Part shown: one piece after another, positions 7,754 to 17,544 of the stretch
Layout of the letters: the number at the start of each line of letters is the position of its first letter
How positions within the stretch are numbered: position 1 is the stretch's first letter
Assembly: GCA_018901125.1 (NCBI GenBank)
Contig: JAHIFE010000024.1
Location: 1 to 60,380 of the forward strand
Reading direction: 5' to 3'
Length of the DNA stretch: 60,380 nucleotides
Origin: Pseudomonadota bacterium
GTDB taxonomy: Bacteria > Desulfobacterota > Desulfobacteria > Desulfobacterales > RPRI01
Made by a program: the position numbers and the translations under genes
The notes under the pieces: model-generated
The model's database searches: none
What the model saw: only the letters and a program-made list of their open reading frames with translations
Told to the model about the DNA's origin: nothing

Positions 7754-9130
7754 ATGCCAATATCGTGTTTGTTTGGATTTCATGACTGGAGCGGCTGTAG
7801 GTGCACTAAGTGCGGTAAGGCACGCGAGGAAGGTCACGACTGGCGTTGCGACTGTGAAAAATGCTCGGGATGCGGTGCGACCCGGCAAAACGCCCACAAA
7901 TGGAATGGCTGCAAATGTGGGTTATGTGGTAAAACGTGCGATGAAGGTCATGATTGGAGCAAGGACTGCGAGCAGTGTGATAAATGTGGCGCGACCCGGC
8001 AGAACATTCATAAATGGAATGGTTGCAAATGTTCGAAGTGTGGTAAAACCCCCGACGAAAACCATGATTGGAGCAAGGACTGTGAGAAATGCGCTAAGTG
8101 TGGTGCCATCCGACAGAATGCCCACAAATTAGATGGTTGTGTATGTGAATCCTGCACGAAAACCGAAATGTTTTTTGAGGCTTGTAAAAAGGGGTTATCG
8201 AGTGAGATGGAGTTTCTCATAACCAATGGTGTGAATGTAAATACAATAATAAATAGTGGCGAAACCGTTTTGCATACTACTGTTTATGGAGGTAATAACA
8301 ATATCGTAAAGTTTCTTATTGCCAAAGGCGTTGATGTAAATGCTAAAGACAATAGAGGTATTTCTCCACTTCACATTGCTGTTCGGAAAGGCCGGAAAGA
8401 TATTGCGGAATGTCTTATTGCAAAAGGTGCAGATTTCAATATTAAAGACAACGATGGCAATACTCCGCTGCATTGGGCCGCTCAGAAAGGCCGTAAAGAT
8501 ATCGTAGAGTTTCTCATTGCCCGCGGAGCGGATATAAATGCCAAAGATAATAAAAATTTTATCCCTTACGATATTGCCAATCAGTGTGGCCATAAAATAA
8601 TTGTGAAACTTCTCGATATTGCTCGCGAGAGGAAACAATTCAAATTTGTGGAAGCTCTTATCGCAAAAGGGACTAATGTGAAAACACAGAATATCGATGG
8701 CTTCACTCATCTGCACGATGCTGCCAATAAAGGACTCAAAGATAAAGTTGAACTTCTCATAGCCAAAGGTGCTGATGTTAATGCCAAAGGATATGCCGGT
8801 CTCACTCCATTGTATATTGCAGTTTATAGAGGCCAAAAAGATATTGTTGAACTTCTTATAGCTAAAGGCGCAGATGTTGATGCCAAAATAGTCGACGGAT
8901 CAACCCCTTTAAGTTTTGCTTTAAATAACTACTCAAAATATTATATGGAATTAACCAAGCGGCCTGATATAAAAAAAAGGACTGACATAGAAATAAATAA
9001 CGATAAGGGCAAAATCTTTGAAATTCTTTTTGCTGCAATAAAAGTCGATGAAACATCGCCAAAAATTTTAAATATATTTCCGGAATCACGAGATCCCGGG
9101 GCGATGACCGGTGGTAGTGGCTGGAGATAG
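7754..9130 (+). CDS. Cys/His-Trp repeat plus ankyrin protein, copy 2
   Basis: A 458-residue paralogue of the preceding gene; both begin MPISC with a similar following sequence. Seven Cys/His-Trp units fill about residues 9-135 (HKWNGCKCGLCGKTCDEG, HDWSKDCEQCDKCGATRQNI). Around eight ankyrin repeats follow, such as DNDGNTPLHWAAQKGRKDIV and repeated LLIAKGADVNAK blocks. The end (FPESRDPGAMTGGSGWR) differs from copy 1. GAAGGAG precedes ATG 7754. The last codons reach the possible start of the radical SAM gene, so the two are probably translationally coupled. That coupling raises the idea that this Cys-rich protein is a substrate or partner of the radical SAM enzyme; no direct evidence. Confidence 0.87.
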   Translation: MPISCLFGFHDWSGCRCTKCGKAREEGHDWRCDCEKCSGCGATRQNAHKWNGCKCGLCGKTCDEGHDWSKDCEQCDKCGATRQNIHKWNGCKCSKCGKTPDENHDWSKDCEKCAKCGAIRQNAHKLDGCVCESCTKTEMFFEACKKGLSSEMEFLITNGVNVNTIINSGETVLHTTVYGGNNNIVKFLIAKGVDVNAKDNRGISPLHIAVRKGRKDIAECLIAKGADFNIKDNDGNTPLHWAAQKGRKDIVEFLIARGADINAKDNKNFIPYDIANQCGHKIIVKLLDIARERKQFKFVEALIAKGTNVKTQNIDGFTHLHDAANKGLKDKVELLIAKGADVNAKGYAGLTPLYIAVYRGQKDIVELLIAKGADVDAKIVDGSTPLSFALNNYSKYYMELTKRPDIKKRTDIEINNDKGKIFEILFAAIKVDETSPKILNIFPESRDPGAMTGGSGWR

Positions 9131-10406
9131 TAACCATATATCTGGCTGGGGCAAATGTATGCGCAGATTTATAAATCCTAAAATAAGCAGGAGATATTCC
9201 GCATTATCGGATGAATTGGAAATACTGCCTCCTGTATCGTCTGCCTGTATTAAACAGGTAATACTGAACGTAGCTTCGATCTGTAACATGTGTTGCCCCT
9301 ATTGTTTTGCCAGCCAGGGTGCTTATGGGCTTTCTTGTCCGAATTTCATGGACGCTGAGCCCGTTCTTGTTTTTCTTAAACGTCTTGCGATTAAACGTCG
9401 TGGTATTGAACAAATCAAATTTTTTGGTGGTGAGCCATTTCTGAATGTTCAATGCATTGAAATTATCTGCTCTGCTTTTCATCGCTGGTTTGCTTGCGGA
9501 GAAATTGTCAAAATGCCTTTTTTCCATATCAACACAAATCTTACGCTATTGGATCAAGCCATTGTTGAACTGATACAAACATACAACATATCAATTACCG
9601 TGGGGCTTGACGGCCCGCCAAAAATCCATGACCGTCTGCGCGTATATCCGGATGGAAGGGGATCTTTTGAATTGGTTGATAAGCATATTATTAAGCTTGT
9701 CACGATTTGCGGTCAGCCCAGATCGATTGAGGCTGTATATACGGCGGAACATGCCCGTTTGGGGGTGTTGCCCTCTGCTCTTCATGAGTTTTTTGGCGAG
9801 AGATACGGTGAGCGCAATTTCATCATACACCCTTCAGTATCACCTTTTATGGGTTTACCCGCCCTGAACAAAGGCAAGAACTTTGATGACCAAGAGTTGG
9901 ATAAACAGATGCTTTATGATGCTTTTTTTGACTATGGTCGTTACGTTATGATGAAAAAGCTTTGTGATAATCCGGCCCTTCCTAAGGATGGTGCCAGCTT
10001 GTTAAAAAACCCACAAATTGATTGTCAATGCGATCAATGCCTGGAGGATATATTTATCACTACGAGCGGTGATATCTACCCCTGTTCCGGCTTTGTTGGC
10101 CGTGAGGAGTTTCGGATCGGGAATATTGGGGACGATGGACAGGGCTTTGATGCCTCTCTGGAATTGATTCGAGGGAGACTGTCCAATAGTCGCAGATCTA
10201 CCAACCAGACATGTAAAACCTGTCCTATCTCCAAAACATGCAAGACTTGTCCGGCGGCAATGCTACAAAGAAATGGCTCCATTCATGTTCCGGACGGATA
10301 TCTATGTACTTATCACATTGGTTTTACGGAAGGAATGGTATCAGGACTGGAAAATTGTTCCGGATCTATCAATTTGGAAGATAGGGGCGTAAGTGACGAT
10401 ATCTAA
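9111..10406 (+). CDS. Radical SAM/SPASM-domain enzyme
   Basis: Up to 431 residues. The radical SAM cluster motif CxxxCxxC is in ASICNMCCPYCFASQG, and the GGEPFLN strand follows. The C-terminal third is Cys-rich in the SPASM style: CQCDQC, then TTSGDIYPCSGF, then CKTCPISKTCKTCPAAM and a last Cys near GYLCTYH, which would hold auxiliary Fe-S clusters. SPASM enzymes such as anSME and PqqE modify peptides or protein side chains. The start is uncertain: GTG 9111, GTG 9117 or ATG 9159; none has a strong ribosome binding site, consistent with coupling to the upstream gene. It sits between Cys-rich ankyrin genes and kinase genes, so a protein in this train is the likely substrate (inference). Confidence 0.9.
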   Translation: MVVAGDSNHISGWGKCMRRFINPKISRRYSALSDELEILPPVSSACIKQVILNVASICNMCCPYCFASQGAYGLSCPNFMDAEPVLVFLKRLAIKRRGIEQIKFFGGEPFLNVQCIEIICSAFHRWFACGEIVKMPFFHINTNLTLLDQAIVELIQTYNISITVGLDGPPKIHDRLRVYPDGRGSFELVDKHIIKLVTICGQPRSIEAVYTAEHARLGVLPSALHEFFGERYGERNFIIHPSVSPFMGLPALNKGKNFDDQELDKQMLYDAFFDYGRYVMMKKLCDNPALPKDGASLLKNPQIDCQCDQCLEDIFITTSGDIYPCSGFVGREEFRIGNIGDDGQGFDASLELIRGRLSNSRRSTNQTCKTCPISKTCKTCPAAMLQRNGSIHVPDGYLCTYHIGFTEGMVSGLENCSGSINLEDRGVSDDI

Positions 10407-10456
10407 TACTAAGAGGCCTTATGCAATGAGCTTCAAGATTTTATAAGGAGTTTTAA

Positions 10457-13400
10457 ATGTCCTTTCTAAACAATTTATTCGGCAAAGACCAAAAGAAAGT
10501 CATAAAGGAGTCTGTTGATGGATCGCGGGAACTATGCGAGACGTGCCTATCACAAAATCCTCAGGGCACGCCTCCTCCGGCCACTAAACATGGGCCTTTC
10601 TTCCTCGGTGTCGGTGATACTATCCTATCTGCTTATCGAATAGAAGATATTATTACTACCGGAGGTATGGGGCTTATCTTCGTAACAACACATCTGGGCT
10701 GGAAAATTAAGGTGGCCATAAAGGTTCCAACTGAGGAGGCTCTTTCCTGGCCGCATTATGCAAAAAGAGTCCGGAAGGAAGCCGAGGCGTGGATCAATCT
10801 GGGGCTTCATCCTAATATCGCATACTGTTATTTCGTGCGCAATATTGAGAACATCCCATGCTTTTTTGTAGAATATGTCGATGGAGGTAATCTTACTACA
10901 TGGATAGAGAATCGCAGATGTGCTGACCTTAAAACAGGTCTCGATGTAGCCATCCAGTTCTGCCATGGAATGGCCTATGCCCACAGCAAAGGGATGATTC
11001 ACAGGGACATCAAGCCGGCAAATATACTTATGACTGAAGATGGCATCCTCAAGGTGACAGACTTCGGTATAGCCAATATGGGAAAAGACGGGTGCGTATG
11101 TGGCCCCTCAGCGAGTTTCGATCCGACAAAAACTGTGGGCTTTATGGGTACGATGCCTTATGCCTCTCCTGAACAACTGAGGGACACTCATGCTGTTGGT
11201 ACAGCAGCTGATGTGTATTCATTTGGAGTATGTATCTGGGAGATGCTGCTGGGGAGAAGACCCCGTTCCAATGCGTGGGAGGATAGTCAGCTGCCTGATC
11301 TCAGAAAAGCAAGATCGGACCTTCCTGATAATTTATATCCTCTCTTAACGCAACTGGTATCCTTTGATTCCGAAGCTCGGGATGCTCTGGGAGGTTTCGG
11401 GGCATTGAGGGAGCGTTTCAAGGCAATCTATAAAGATCTCTTTCACGAACCATCTCCTCACAGTGTTCTCGAGGATCTCAATCTTCTGGCAGATGGTTTT
11501 AACAACCGGGGGGTTTCCTATATAGAACTGGGCAGGGAGGGAGAAGCCCTTTATTGCTGGCAACAGGCTCTTGTTGTTGACCCACATCATTTGGAAAGTA
11601 CTTTCAATCATGGATATTTTGAATGGCTCAGAGGCTTGCCTTACCATAAGGCTTTGGAAGCCCCACTGTCCGCCTTGAGGGGGACTCATAAGGAAAGTCC
11701 TGACTATTGGCGACTTCTTGCCTGGCTTCTCTATGAACGAGGAGAGATGGAGGCCATCGATGAAATACAGAGATCAGCTTACAAGGTTACGGACACAGAC
11801 TTTTTGAACGCTCTGGACGATCAGAAAAGGCCTAAAAAGAAACTTTTGAGAAACTTTAGAGGCCATACTGCCTGGGTGCGCAGAGTATGCTTTTCCCCCG
11901 ATGGGCTATTCGTCTTATCCTGCGGCGGTGATAAAACTATCAGGCTCTGGGATGTCACAACAGGTCAGGAGGTAAGGCGATTTGAGCTTACGGAAGCTGC
12001 CATACGGACTATAGCCTTCTCTCCTGACGGCAGGCATGTAGTTTCGGGAAGTGACGACGGAATCTTGCGACTCTGGGAGGTTGCAACTGGTCAGGAGATA
12101 CAAACGCTGCATGCCACCCAGGGGCTCCTGCTTTCCGTAGCGTATTGTTCGGACGGCATACATGTCTTATCTAACAGCAACGGCAATGCTTTTGTTCTGT
12201 GGGATATATCGTTGGGCAAACAAATCCGTAGGTTCGAAGGCCACGAGAACCAAGTAGCCTCAATCGTTTGCTCAGCAGACGGAAGGTATGTCCTTTCCGG
12301 CAGTGATGACACTACCGTACGTCTATGGGAGTTGGATAGTGGTCTGGAAGTAATGTGTTATGTGGGGCATTCCGATAACGTGCTTTCCGTTGCTTTTTCG
12401 CCTGACGGCAGATATGCGGTTTCGGGAAGCGATGACAGTACTATCCGGCTCTGGGATATTGTTGTGGGCTCTGAAGTCAGGAGGTTCGACAGCCATTTGG
12501 CGTCAACAACTTCAGTCGCCTTTTCGCCTGATGGTAAGCACTTGCTTTCAGGAGACAAAAGCAGCATAGTCCGTCTGTGGGATGTGTCCTCCGGAATGGA
12601 AATAGCGCGATTTGAAGGACATTCGGGTAATGTGCTTTCTGTCGCTTTTTCACCAGGCGGCAAGCATGCGGTTACCGGGAGTCAGGGCGAGAGCATATGC
12701 CTTTGGGACATCTCTGAATCTCAACAATATCATAGGTTGGAGATATTCCCTGTCTTATCAAGGCCGCGTTCATCCTCGCTGCTGATAAGACAGAACTTTG
12801 AAATGCGACGACTGCTTAAGGACGCAAATAATGCCCTGAAAAAGGGAGAATTACGCCAGGCTTATGAATTGGCTGGGCAGTTACGATCCATTGCAGGATA
12901 TGAAAGGGATAAAGAGGCATTGGGACTTGCTGCTCTTGCTGTGAAGAAAGGCCATGCCAGAGTGAGGAACCTGAAGGCTTTTTGGCACCTTAGAAAGTTT
13001 GAAGGCAATCCCTGGGAACCGGTCAGTATTGTTTTTTCACCGGACGGTCGGTATGTCATTTCGGGAGGCGAGGACAAGAGAATTAATATCTGGAACCCGA
13101 TGACCGGCCAAAAGGTAAGGCAATGTGAAGGGCATTCCGGTCCTGTGACCACAGTAGCCTGTTCCCCGGATGGTTGGCACATTCTCTCGGGAAGTCAGGA
13201 CAAAACCATCAGAATGTGGGATGTGATGACCGGAGAGGAAATACGACGGTTTGAAGGTCATCTTGATACTGTTGGAGCTGTTGCCTTCTCTCCGGATGGC
13301 AGCATTATTGTATCCGGCGAAGGTCACAGGGTAATTGGCCAGGGCCGGTCGTGGAGCGGGGTAGACAATGCCGTCCGCCTTTGGGATGTATCGACTGGTC

Positions 13401-13927
13401 TGGAAGTAAGGCGACTTGAGGGGTTGCGAGGTTCGGTATATTCTGTTTCCTTCTCCCCGGACGGACGTTTTATCGTCTCGGGTAGCGCAGACAAAAGCGT
13501 TGTTCTCTGGGATAACATTACATGCAGGGAAATACGACAATTCGCAGGACATACTGCCGCTGTGAACTCTGTTGCCTTCTCTCCAGATGGCCATTTTATT
13601 CTTTCAGGGAGTGAGGATAATACCATCCGCCTCTGGGACATCATTACAGGCCAGGAAGTGCAGCGGCTTGAAGGGCAGGCGAACCGGGTGTATTCGGTTG
13701 CCTTTTCCCCCGACGGCCAATATGCTGTGTCAGGTGGAGGAGACAGGACTGTCCGCCTGTGGGATCTGGCTGCCGGTTATGAAGTAGCGCGGTTCGAAGG
13801 ACATTCAAACTGGGTATATTCCGTCGCTATTTCTCCCGACAGTAGATTTGTGGTCTCGTGTGGAAAAGATAATGCAGTTTGCCTGTGGGAACTCGACTGG
13901 GCATGGGAGTTTAATATGGAAGTTTGA
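10457..13927 (+). CDS. Ser/Thr protein kinase with TPR-like linker and two WD40 propellers (1)
   Basis: A 1156-residue protein. The kinase domain spans about 58-320, with K89 in VAIKV, H182-R183-D184 in the catalytic loop and D202 of DFG; the glycine loop is unusual (ITTGGMGLIFV). A TPR-like helical segment follows (FNNRGVSYIELGREGEALYCW). It then has seven WD40 repeats (about 470-760), a helical linker (KKGELRQAYELAGQLR) and seven more (about 850-1150), enough for two seven-bladed propellers. Typical units read VAFSPDGRYAVSGSDDSTIRLWD. No transmembrane helix is seen. AAGGAG lies before ATG 10457. It is followed after 21 bases by a paralogue of the same architecture. Kinase-WD40 fusions are known in several phyla; two side by side with a PP2C suggest sensing by the propellers coupled to phosphorylation. 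Confidence 0.93.
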   Translation: MSFLNNLFGKDQKKVIKESVDGSRELCETCLSQNPQGTPPPATKHGPFFLGVGDTILSAYRIEDIITTGGMGLIFVTTHLGWKIKVAIKVPTEEALSWPHYAKRVRKEAEAWINLGLHPNIAYCYFVRNIENIPCFFVEYVDGGNLTTWIENRRCADLKTGLDVAIQFCHGMAYAHSKGMIHRDIKPANILMTEDGILKVTDFGIANMGKDGCVCGPSASFDPTKTVGFMGTMPYASPEQLRDTHAVGTAADVYSFGVCIWEMLLGRRPRSNAWEDSQLPDLRKARSDLPDNLYPLLTQLVSFDSEARDALGGFGALRERFKAIYKDLFHEPSPHSVLEDLNLLADGFNNRGVSYIELGREGEALYCWQQALVVDPHHLESTFNHGYFEWLRGLPYHKALEAPLSALRGTHKESPDYWRLLAWLLYERGEMEAIDEIQRSAYKVTDTDFLNALDDQKRPKKKLLRNFRGHTAWVRRVCFSPDGLFVLSCGGDKTIRLWDVTTGQEVRRFELTEAAIRTIAFSPDGRHVVSGSDDGILRLWEVATGQEIQTLHATQGLLLSVAYCSDGIHVLSNSNGNAFVLWDISLGKQIRRFEGHENQVASIVCSADGRYVLSGSDDTTVRLWELDSGLEVMCYVGHSDNVLSVAFSPDGRYAVSGSDDSTIRLWDIVVGSEVRRFDSHLASTTSVAFSPDGKHLLSGDKSSIVRLWDVSSGMEIARFEGHSGNVLSVAFSPGGKHAVTGSQGESICLWDISESQQYHRLEIFPVLSRPRSSSLLIRQNFEMRRLLKDANNALKKGELRQAYELAGQLRSIAGYERDKEALGLAALAVKKGHARVRNLKAFWHLRKFEGNPWEPVSIVFSPDGRYVISGGEDKRINIWNPMTGQKVRQCEGHSGPVTTVACSPDGWHILSGSQDKTIRMWDVMTGEEIRRFEGHLDTVGAVAFSPDGSIIVSGEGHRVIGQGRSWSGVDNAVRLWDVSTGLEVRRLEGLRGSVYSVSFSPDGRFIVSGSADKSVVLWDNITCREIRQFAGHTAAVNSVAFSPDGHFILSGSEDNTIRLWDIITGQEVQRLEGQANRVYSVAFSPDGQYAVSGGGDRTVRLWDLAAGYEVARFEGHSNWVYSVAISPDSRFVVSCGKDNAVCLWELDWAWEFNMEV

Positions 13928-13948
13928 GTTTGACAAGGAACAATAGAC

Positions 13949-16900
13949 ATGTCGTTATTTTCGAACATAAAGTATCTGCTTAACAAAGATAAAGATATTA
14001 ATCACATTGGACCGGATAGACAAGAAGCATTCCAAACCCTTCCGAAAGCTGTCCTTTCTCCCGGTAAAGAAGATAAGGAGAAAGTTAGCGGCGGCACGGT
14101 AGTAAGGCAGGAAAAAGCGCTTCAGCATCAGAATACGGTAGTCCGTCAAAAAGATCCTCAGCTTACGAGCCTTGAGATGCCTGAAGAGGGCGGATGGGCG
14201 TGCAAGGCAGCAACGGTCTATCACACAGGGGATCTGATAGCAAACCGTTACAAGGTTGAGAATGTTCTTTCAGGCGCAATGGGCTATGTCTATATCTGTA
14301 AGGACACCAGCCAAAGGATCATGTTTGCGATCAAGCAGCCGAAAACAGAGATGCTTGCCGATCGTGAGCTGTTCTCACGAGTATTGCTGGAGGCAGACGC
14401 ATGGACCAAACTTGGGATGCATCCGAATATTGCCTACTGTTACTTTGTAAGAGTGATAGAGGAAGTGCCCTATATATTCATCGAGTATGTAGATGGAGGC
14501 AGTCTTGAAGACTGGATAAGCGATCGCCGGTGTGCGGACTATAAGACAGGCATCGATATGGCCATACAGTTCTGTCATGGGCTTGAGCGAGCCCATGACA
14601 GGGGCATGATCCACCGTGACATAAAACCGAAGAATATATTGGTAACAAAAGACGGGCAGGTGAAAGTCACAGATTTTGGTCTTGTAGGAGGCGGAAGGGC
14701 AGGGGGAAAGGTAAGCACAATGCCTGGAGATCAGCATGGGACGCGGATGGGAGACATAATGGGCACCCCAGCGTATATGCCGCCTGAGCAGTGGAATGAC
14801 CCGAGGCAGAAAAGCGCTGAAGCGCCGGAAGGCGTGTGGTATGAGTCTGATGTGTATAGTTTTGGAATCTGCATGTGGGAGATGTTCTGCGGCAGAAAAC
14901 CCTATGAGGTATCCATAGGAGTCAAGGGAGGGCCGCCTGATCCGAGAGAGCTGAAGAGGGATATACCTGATGGATTGAGGGAGTTACTTTTAGATAGCGT
15001 TGCGCTTGAGCGGGGGAAAAGACAGGCAGACTTCAGAGATTTGAAGGAGGAGTTGAACAGGGTATACCGTGAGCTATACGGAGGAGATGCGCCGCATTAC
15101 AAGCTTGAGCTTCATGACACAACGGCTGATGAACTGAACAACCAGGGTTATTCCTTCCTTGAGCTTGGCAGGAAAGAAGAGGCAAGAAAGTGTTATGAAG
15201 AGGCGGTGAAGGCAAGCAAAATCCATCCTGAGGTGGTGTTTAACCTTGCTCTCCTTCAGTGGCGTGATAATAAAATAGATGATTTAGAAGTGATAAGGAG
15301 AATCAGGAATTGTTTGAGTAACCCTGTCGTAAGTAAGGAAAAGATAGCAGAGTTGCTGGCTTATATCCATGCAGAGAGGTTTGACCTTAGCTCTGCAAAA
15401 GAGGAGCTCAGTGAATACTCTGGGAAATTCGATAAGCTATATCAAGGCAGAATAATAAGTACTATAGGATGTCGCTCCTTCACGGGACATAGTGATTCTG
15501 TCACTTCCGTGAGTCTGAGCTACGACGGCAGATATGCCTTATCGGGGAGTCGAGACAATACGCTTAAGCTCTGGGAGGTAGAGACAGGAAAGTGTCTGCA
15601 CACCTTCGAGGGACATATTGATAGTGTCGAATCCGTGAGTCTAATGGCTGATGGTAAATATGCCTTATCGGGAAGCAAGGACAAAACGCTTAAGTCTTGG
15701 GAGGTAGAGACAGGAAAGTGTCTGCACACCTTCGAGGGGCATAGTAACTGGGTAACTTCCGTATGTCTGAGCACCGACGGAAGGTATGCAGTTTCGGGGA
15801 GTATGGACAAGACGCTTAAGCTTTGGGAGATAGAGACAGGAAAATGTCTGCGCACCTTCGAGGGCCATAGTCATTGGGTCAGTTCCGTATGTCTGAGCTC
15901 CGATGGCAGATATGCCTTATCAGGGAGTTACAATACGCTTAAGCTCTGGAAGATAGAGACAGGGGAATGCCTGCGCACTTTCGAGGGCCATGGTTATGGT
16001 GTCAATTCCGTATGTCTGAGTTCCGACAGCAAATATGCCTTATCGGGGAGTTCGGACAATACGCTTAAGCTCTGGGAGGTAGAGACAGGAAAATGCCTGC
16101 GCACCTTCGAGGGTCGTAATGAGCGTTTCGAATCAGTCAGTCTGAGTGCCGATGGAAGATATGCCTTATCGGGGGGTGATACGCTTAAACTCTGGGAGAT
16201 AGAGACAGGGAAGCTTCTGCGCACCGTCGAGGGTCACGGTAGTCATGTCCAATCTGTTATCCTTAGCGCCGACGGCAGGTATGTCTTATCAGGTAATTTG
16301 GACAAGACGCTCCGGCTTTGGGATGTGAATTTAAACAATGATGCATATATCTGTGACTTTCAGGTGACTGCCTTTAAGGGCTTTGAAGAGATTAAGGGAG
16401 CGCAAGATGAGCTAAGTTTGGCAATTACCCAGGCAGAGAGGTTGACAAATGAGGGGAAACACACGAAAGCCTTTGCTATGCTTTATAGCGCATGGGAGAG
16501 GGATAATTTTAAGTATAATAAGCGTTTGATGGAAGTATACTTAATGCTCTATGCCAGGGCAAGCACAAGGACCTTTTCATTCGGTTATTTGGAAAACACC
16601 TTCGAGGGCCATAGTGATTTTATCTTATCCGTGAGTTTTAGTGCTGACAGCAGATTTGCCTTATCGGGTAGTTTTGACAAAAAGCTCAAGCTTTGGGAGG
16701 TGGATACAGGGAAATGCCTGCGCACATTCGGGGGCCAAAGTAACTGGGTTAAGTCCGTGCGTCTTAGCGCAAACGCCAGTTATGCCTTATCGGGCAGTGA
16801 GGACAAAACGCTCAGACTTTGGGAGGTGGAGACAGGTAAGTGTTTGCGCACCTTCGAGGGCCATAGTAGTGATGTTAACTCCGTGAGCCTCAGCGCCGAC

Positions 16901-17491
16901 GACATATATGCTTTATCGGGGAGCCGAGACAAAACTCTAAAACTCTGGGAGGTTGAAACAGGAAAGTGCCTGCGCACTTTCGAGGGTCATAGTGATATTG
17001 TCTACTCATTAAGCCTGAGCATTGACAGCAGATATGTCTTATCGGGTAGTTATGACAAAACGCTTAAGCTCTGGGAGGTAGAGACAGGGAAATGCATACG
17101 TACCTTCGAGGGCCATGATGGATGGGTCCGTTCAGTGATTCTGAGTGCCGATGGCAGATATGTCTTATCGGGTAGTTATGACAAAACGCTTAAACTCTGG
17201 GATGTGGAAACAGGTAAATGCTTGCGCACCTTCGAGGGCCATAGTAAAAGCGTTAATTCCGTGAGTCTGAGCTCCGATAGCAGATATGCCTTTTCGGGGA
17301 GTTCGGACAATACGCTTAAGCTTTGGGAGATAGAGACAGGTAAGTGCCTGCACACTTTCGAGGGCCATAGTGGTATTGTCGACTCTGTGAGTCTGAGCGT
17401 TGACGGCAGATATGCCTTATCGGGAAGTTGGGATAAAACGCTTAAACTCTGGCGGCTGATATGGAAGCTGGAGTTCGACGAGAACAAATAG
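13949..17491 (+). CDS. Ser/Thr protein kinase with TPR-like linker and two WD40 propellers (2)
   Basis: A 1180-residue paralogue of the previous gene. An unstructured N-terminal stretch of about 95 residues precedes the kinase domain, with K129 in FAIKQ, H222-R223-D224 and D242 of DFG. A TPR-like segment (LNNQGYSFLELGRKEEARKCY) leads to 7 WD40 repeats, a helical spacer (about 805-870) and 7 more. The repeats are strikingly uniform in protein (NTLKLWEVETGKCLRTFEGH) and in DNA (unit of about 126 bases), unlike the more divergent repeats of the first kinase. That uniformity indicates recent repeat expansion or gene conversion. The ribosome binding site is AAGGA before ATG 13949. Its C-terminus (WKLEFDENK) resembles that of its neighbour (WAWEFNMEV). 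Confidence 0.93.
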   Translation: MSLFSNIKYLLNKDKDINHIGPDRQEAFQTLPKAVLSPGKEDKEKVSGGTVVRQEKALQHQNTVVRQKDPQLTSLEMPEEGGWACKAATVYHTGDLIANRYKVENVLSGAMGYVYICKDTSQRIMFAIKQPKTEMLADRELFSRVLLEADAWTKLGMHPNIAYCYFVRVIEEVPYIFIEYVDGGSLEDWISDRRCADYKTGIDMAIQFCHGLERAHDRGMIHRDIKPKNILVTKDGQVKVTDFGLVGGGRAGGKVSTMPGDQHGTRMGDIMGTPAYMPPEQWNDPRQKSAEAPEGVWYESDVYSFGICMWEMFCGRKPYEVSIGVKGGPPDPRELKRDIPDGLRELLLDSVALERGKRQADFRDLKEELNRVYRELYGGDAPHYKLELHDTTADELNNQGYSFLELGRKEEARKCYEEAVKASKIHPEVVFNLALLQWRDNKIDDLEVIRRIRNCLSNPVVSKEKIAELLAYIHAERFDLSSAKEELSEYSGKFDKLYQGRIISTIGCRSFTGHSDSVTSVSLSYDGRYALSGSRDNTLKLWEVETGKCLHTFEGHIDSVESVSLMADGKYALSGSKDKTLKSWEVETGKCLHTFEGHSNWVTSVCLSTDGRYAVSGSMDKTLKLWEIETGKCLRTFEGHSHWVSSVCLSSDGRYALSGSYNTLKLWKIETGECLRTFEGHGYGVNSVCLSSDSKYALSGSSDNTLKLWEVETGKCLRTFEGRNERFESVSLSADGRYALSGGDTLKLWEIETGKLLRTVEGHGSHVQSVILSADGRYVLSGNLDKTLRLWDVNLNNDAYICDFQVTAFKGFEEIKGAQDELSLAITQAERLTNEGKHTKAFAMLYSAWERDNFKYNKRLMEVYLMLYARASTRTFSFGYLENTFEGHSDFILSVSFSADSRFALSGSFDKKLKLWEVDTGKCLRTFGGQSNWVKSVRLSANASYALSGSEDKTLRLWEVETGKCLRTFEGHSSDVNSVSLSADDIYALSGSRDKTLKLWEVETGKCLRTFEGHSDIVYSLSLSIDSRYVLSGSYDKTLKLWEVETGKCIRTFEGHDGWVRSVILSADGRYVLSGSYDKTLKLWDVETGKCLRTFEGHSKSVNSVSLSSDSRYAFSGSSDNTLKLWEIETGKCLHTFEGHSGIVDSVSLSVDGRYALSGSWDKTLKLWRLIWKLEFDENK
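15480..17450 (+). repeat. Homogeneous WD40-coding DNA repeats
   Basis: Within the second kinase gene the same DNA phrase, close to CTTAAGCTCTGGGAGGTAG followed by AGACAGG and then TTCGAGGGCCATAGT, recurs about 14 times at roughly 126-base spacing. It is interrupted by a non-repeat spacer at about 16340-16600. Identity between units is much higher than in the neighbouring kinase. Confidence 0.8.
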
Positions 17492-17544
17492 ATATCTCAT
17501 TCAAACATTAAAAGGCTGCTAAACAAACTTATCAGGAGACAAAT

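Noticed and set aside
15480-17450. CRISPR array, suggested by regular DNA repeats
   Set aside because: The ~126-base units are coding and translate into WD40 repeats in one open frame.
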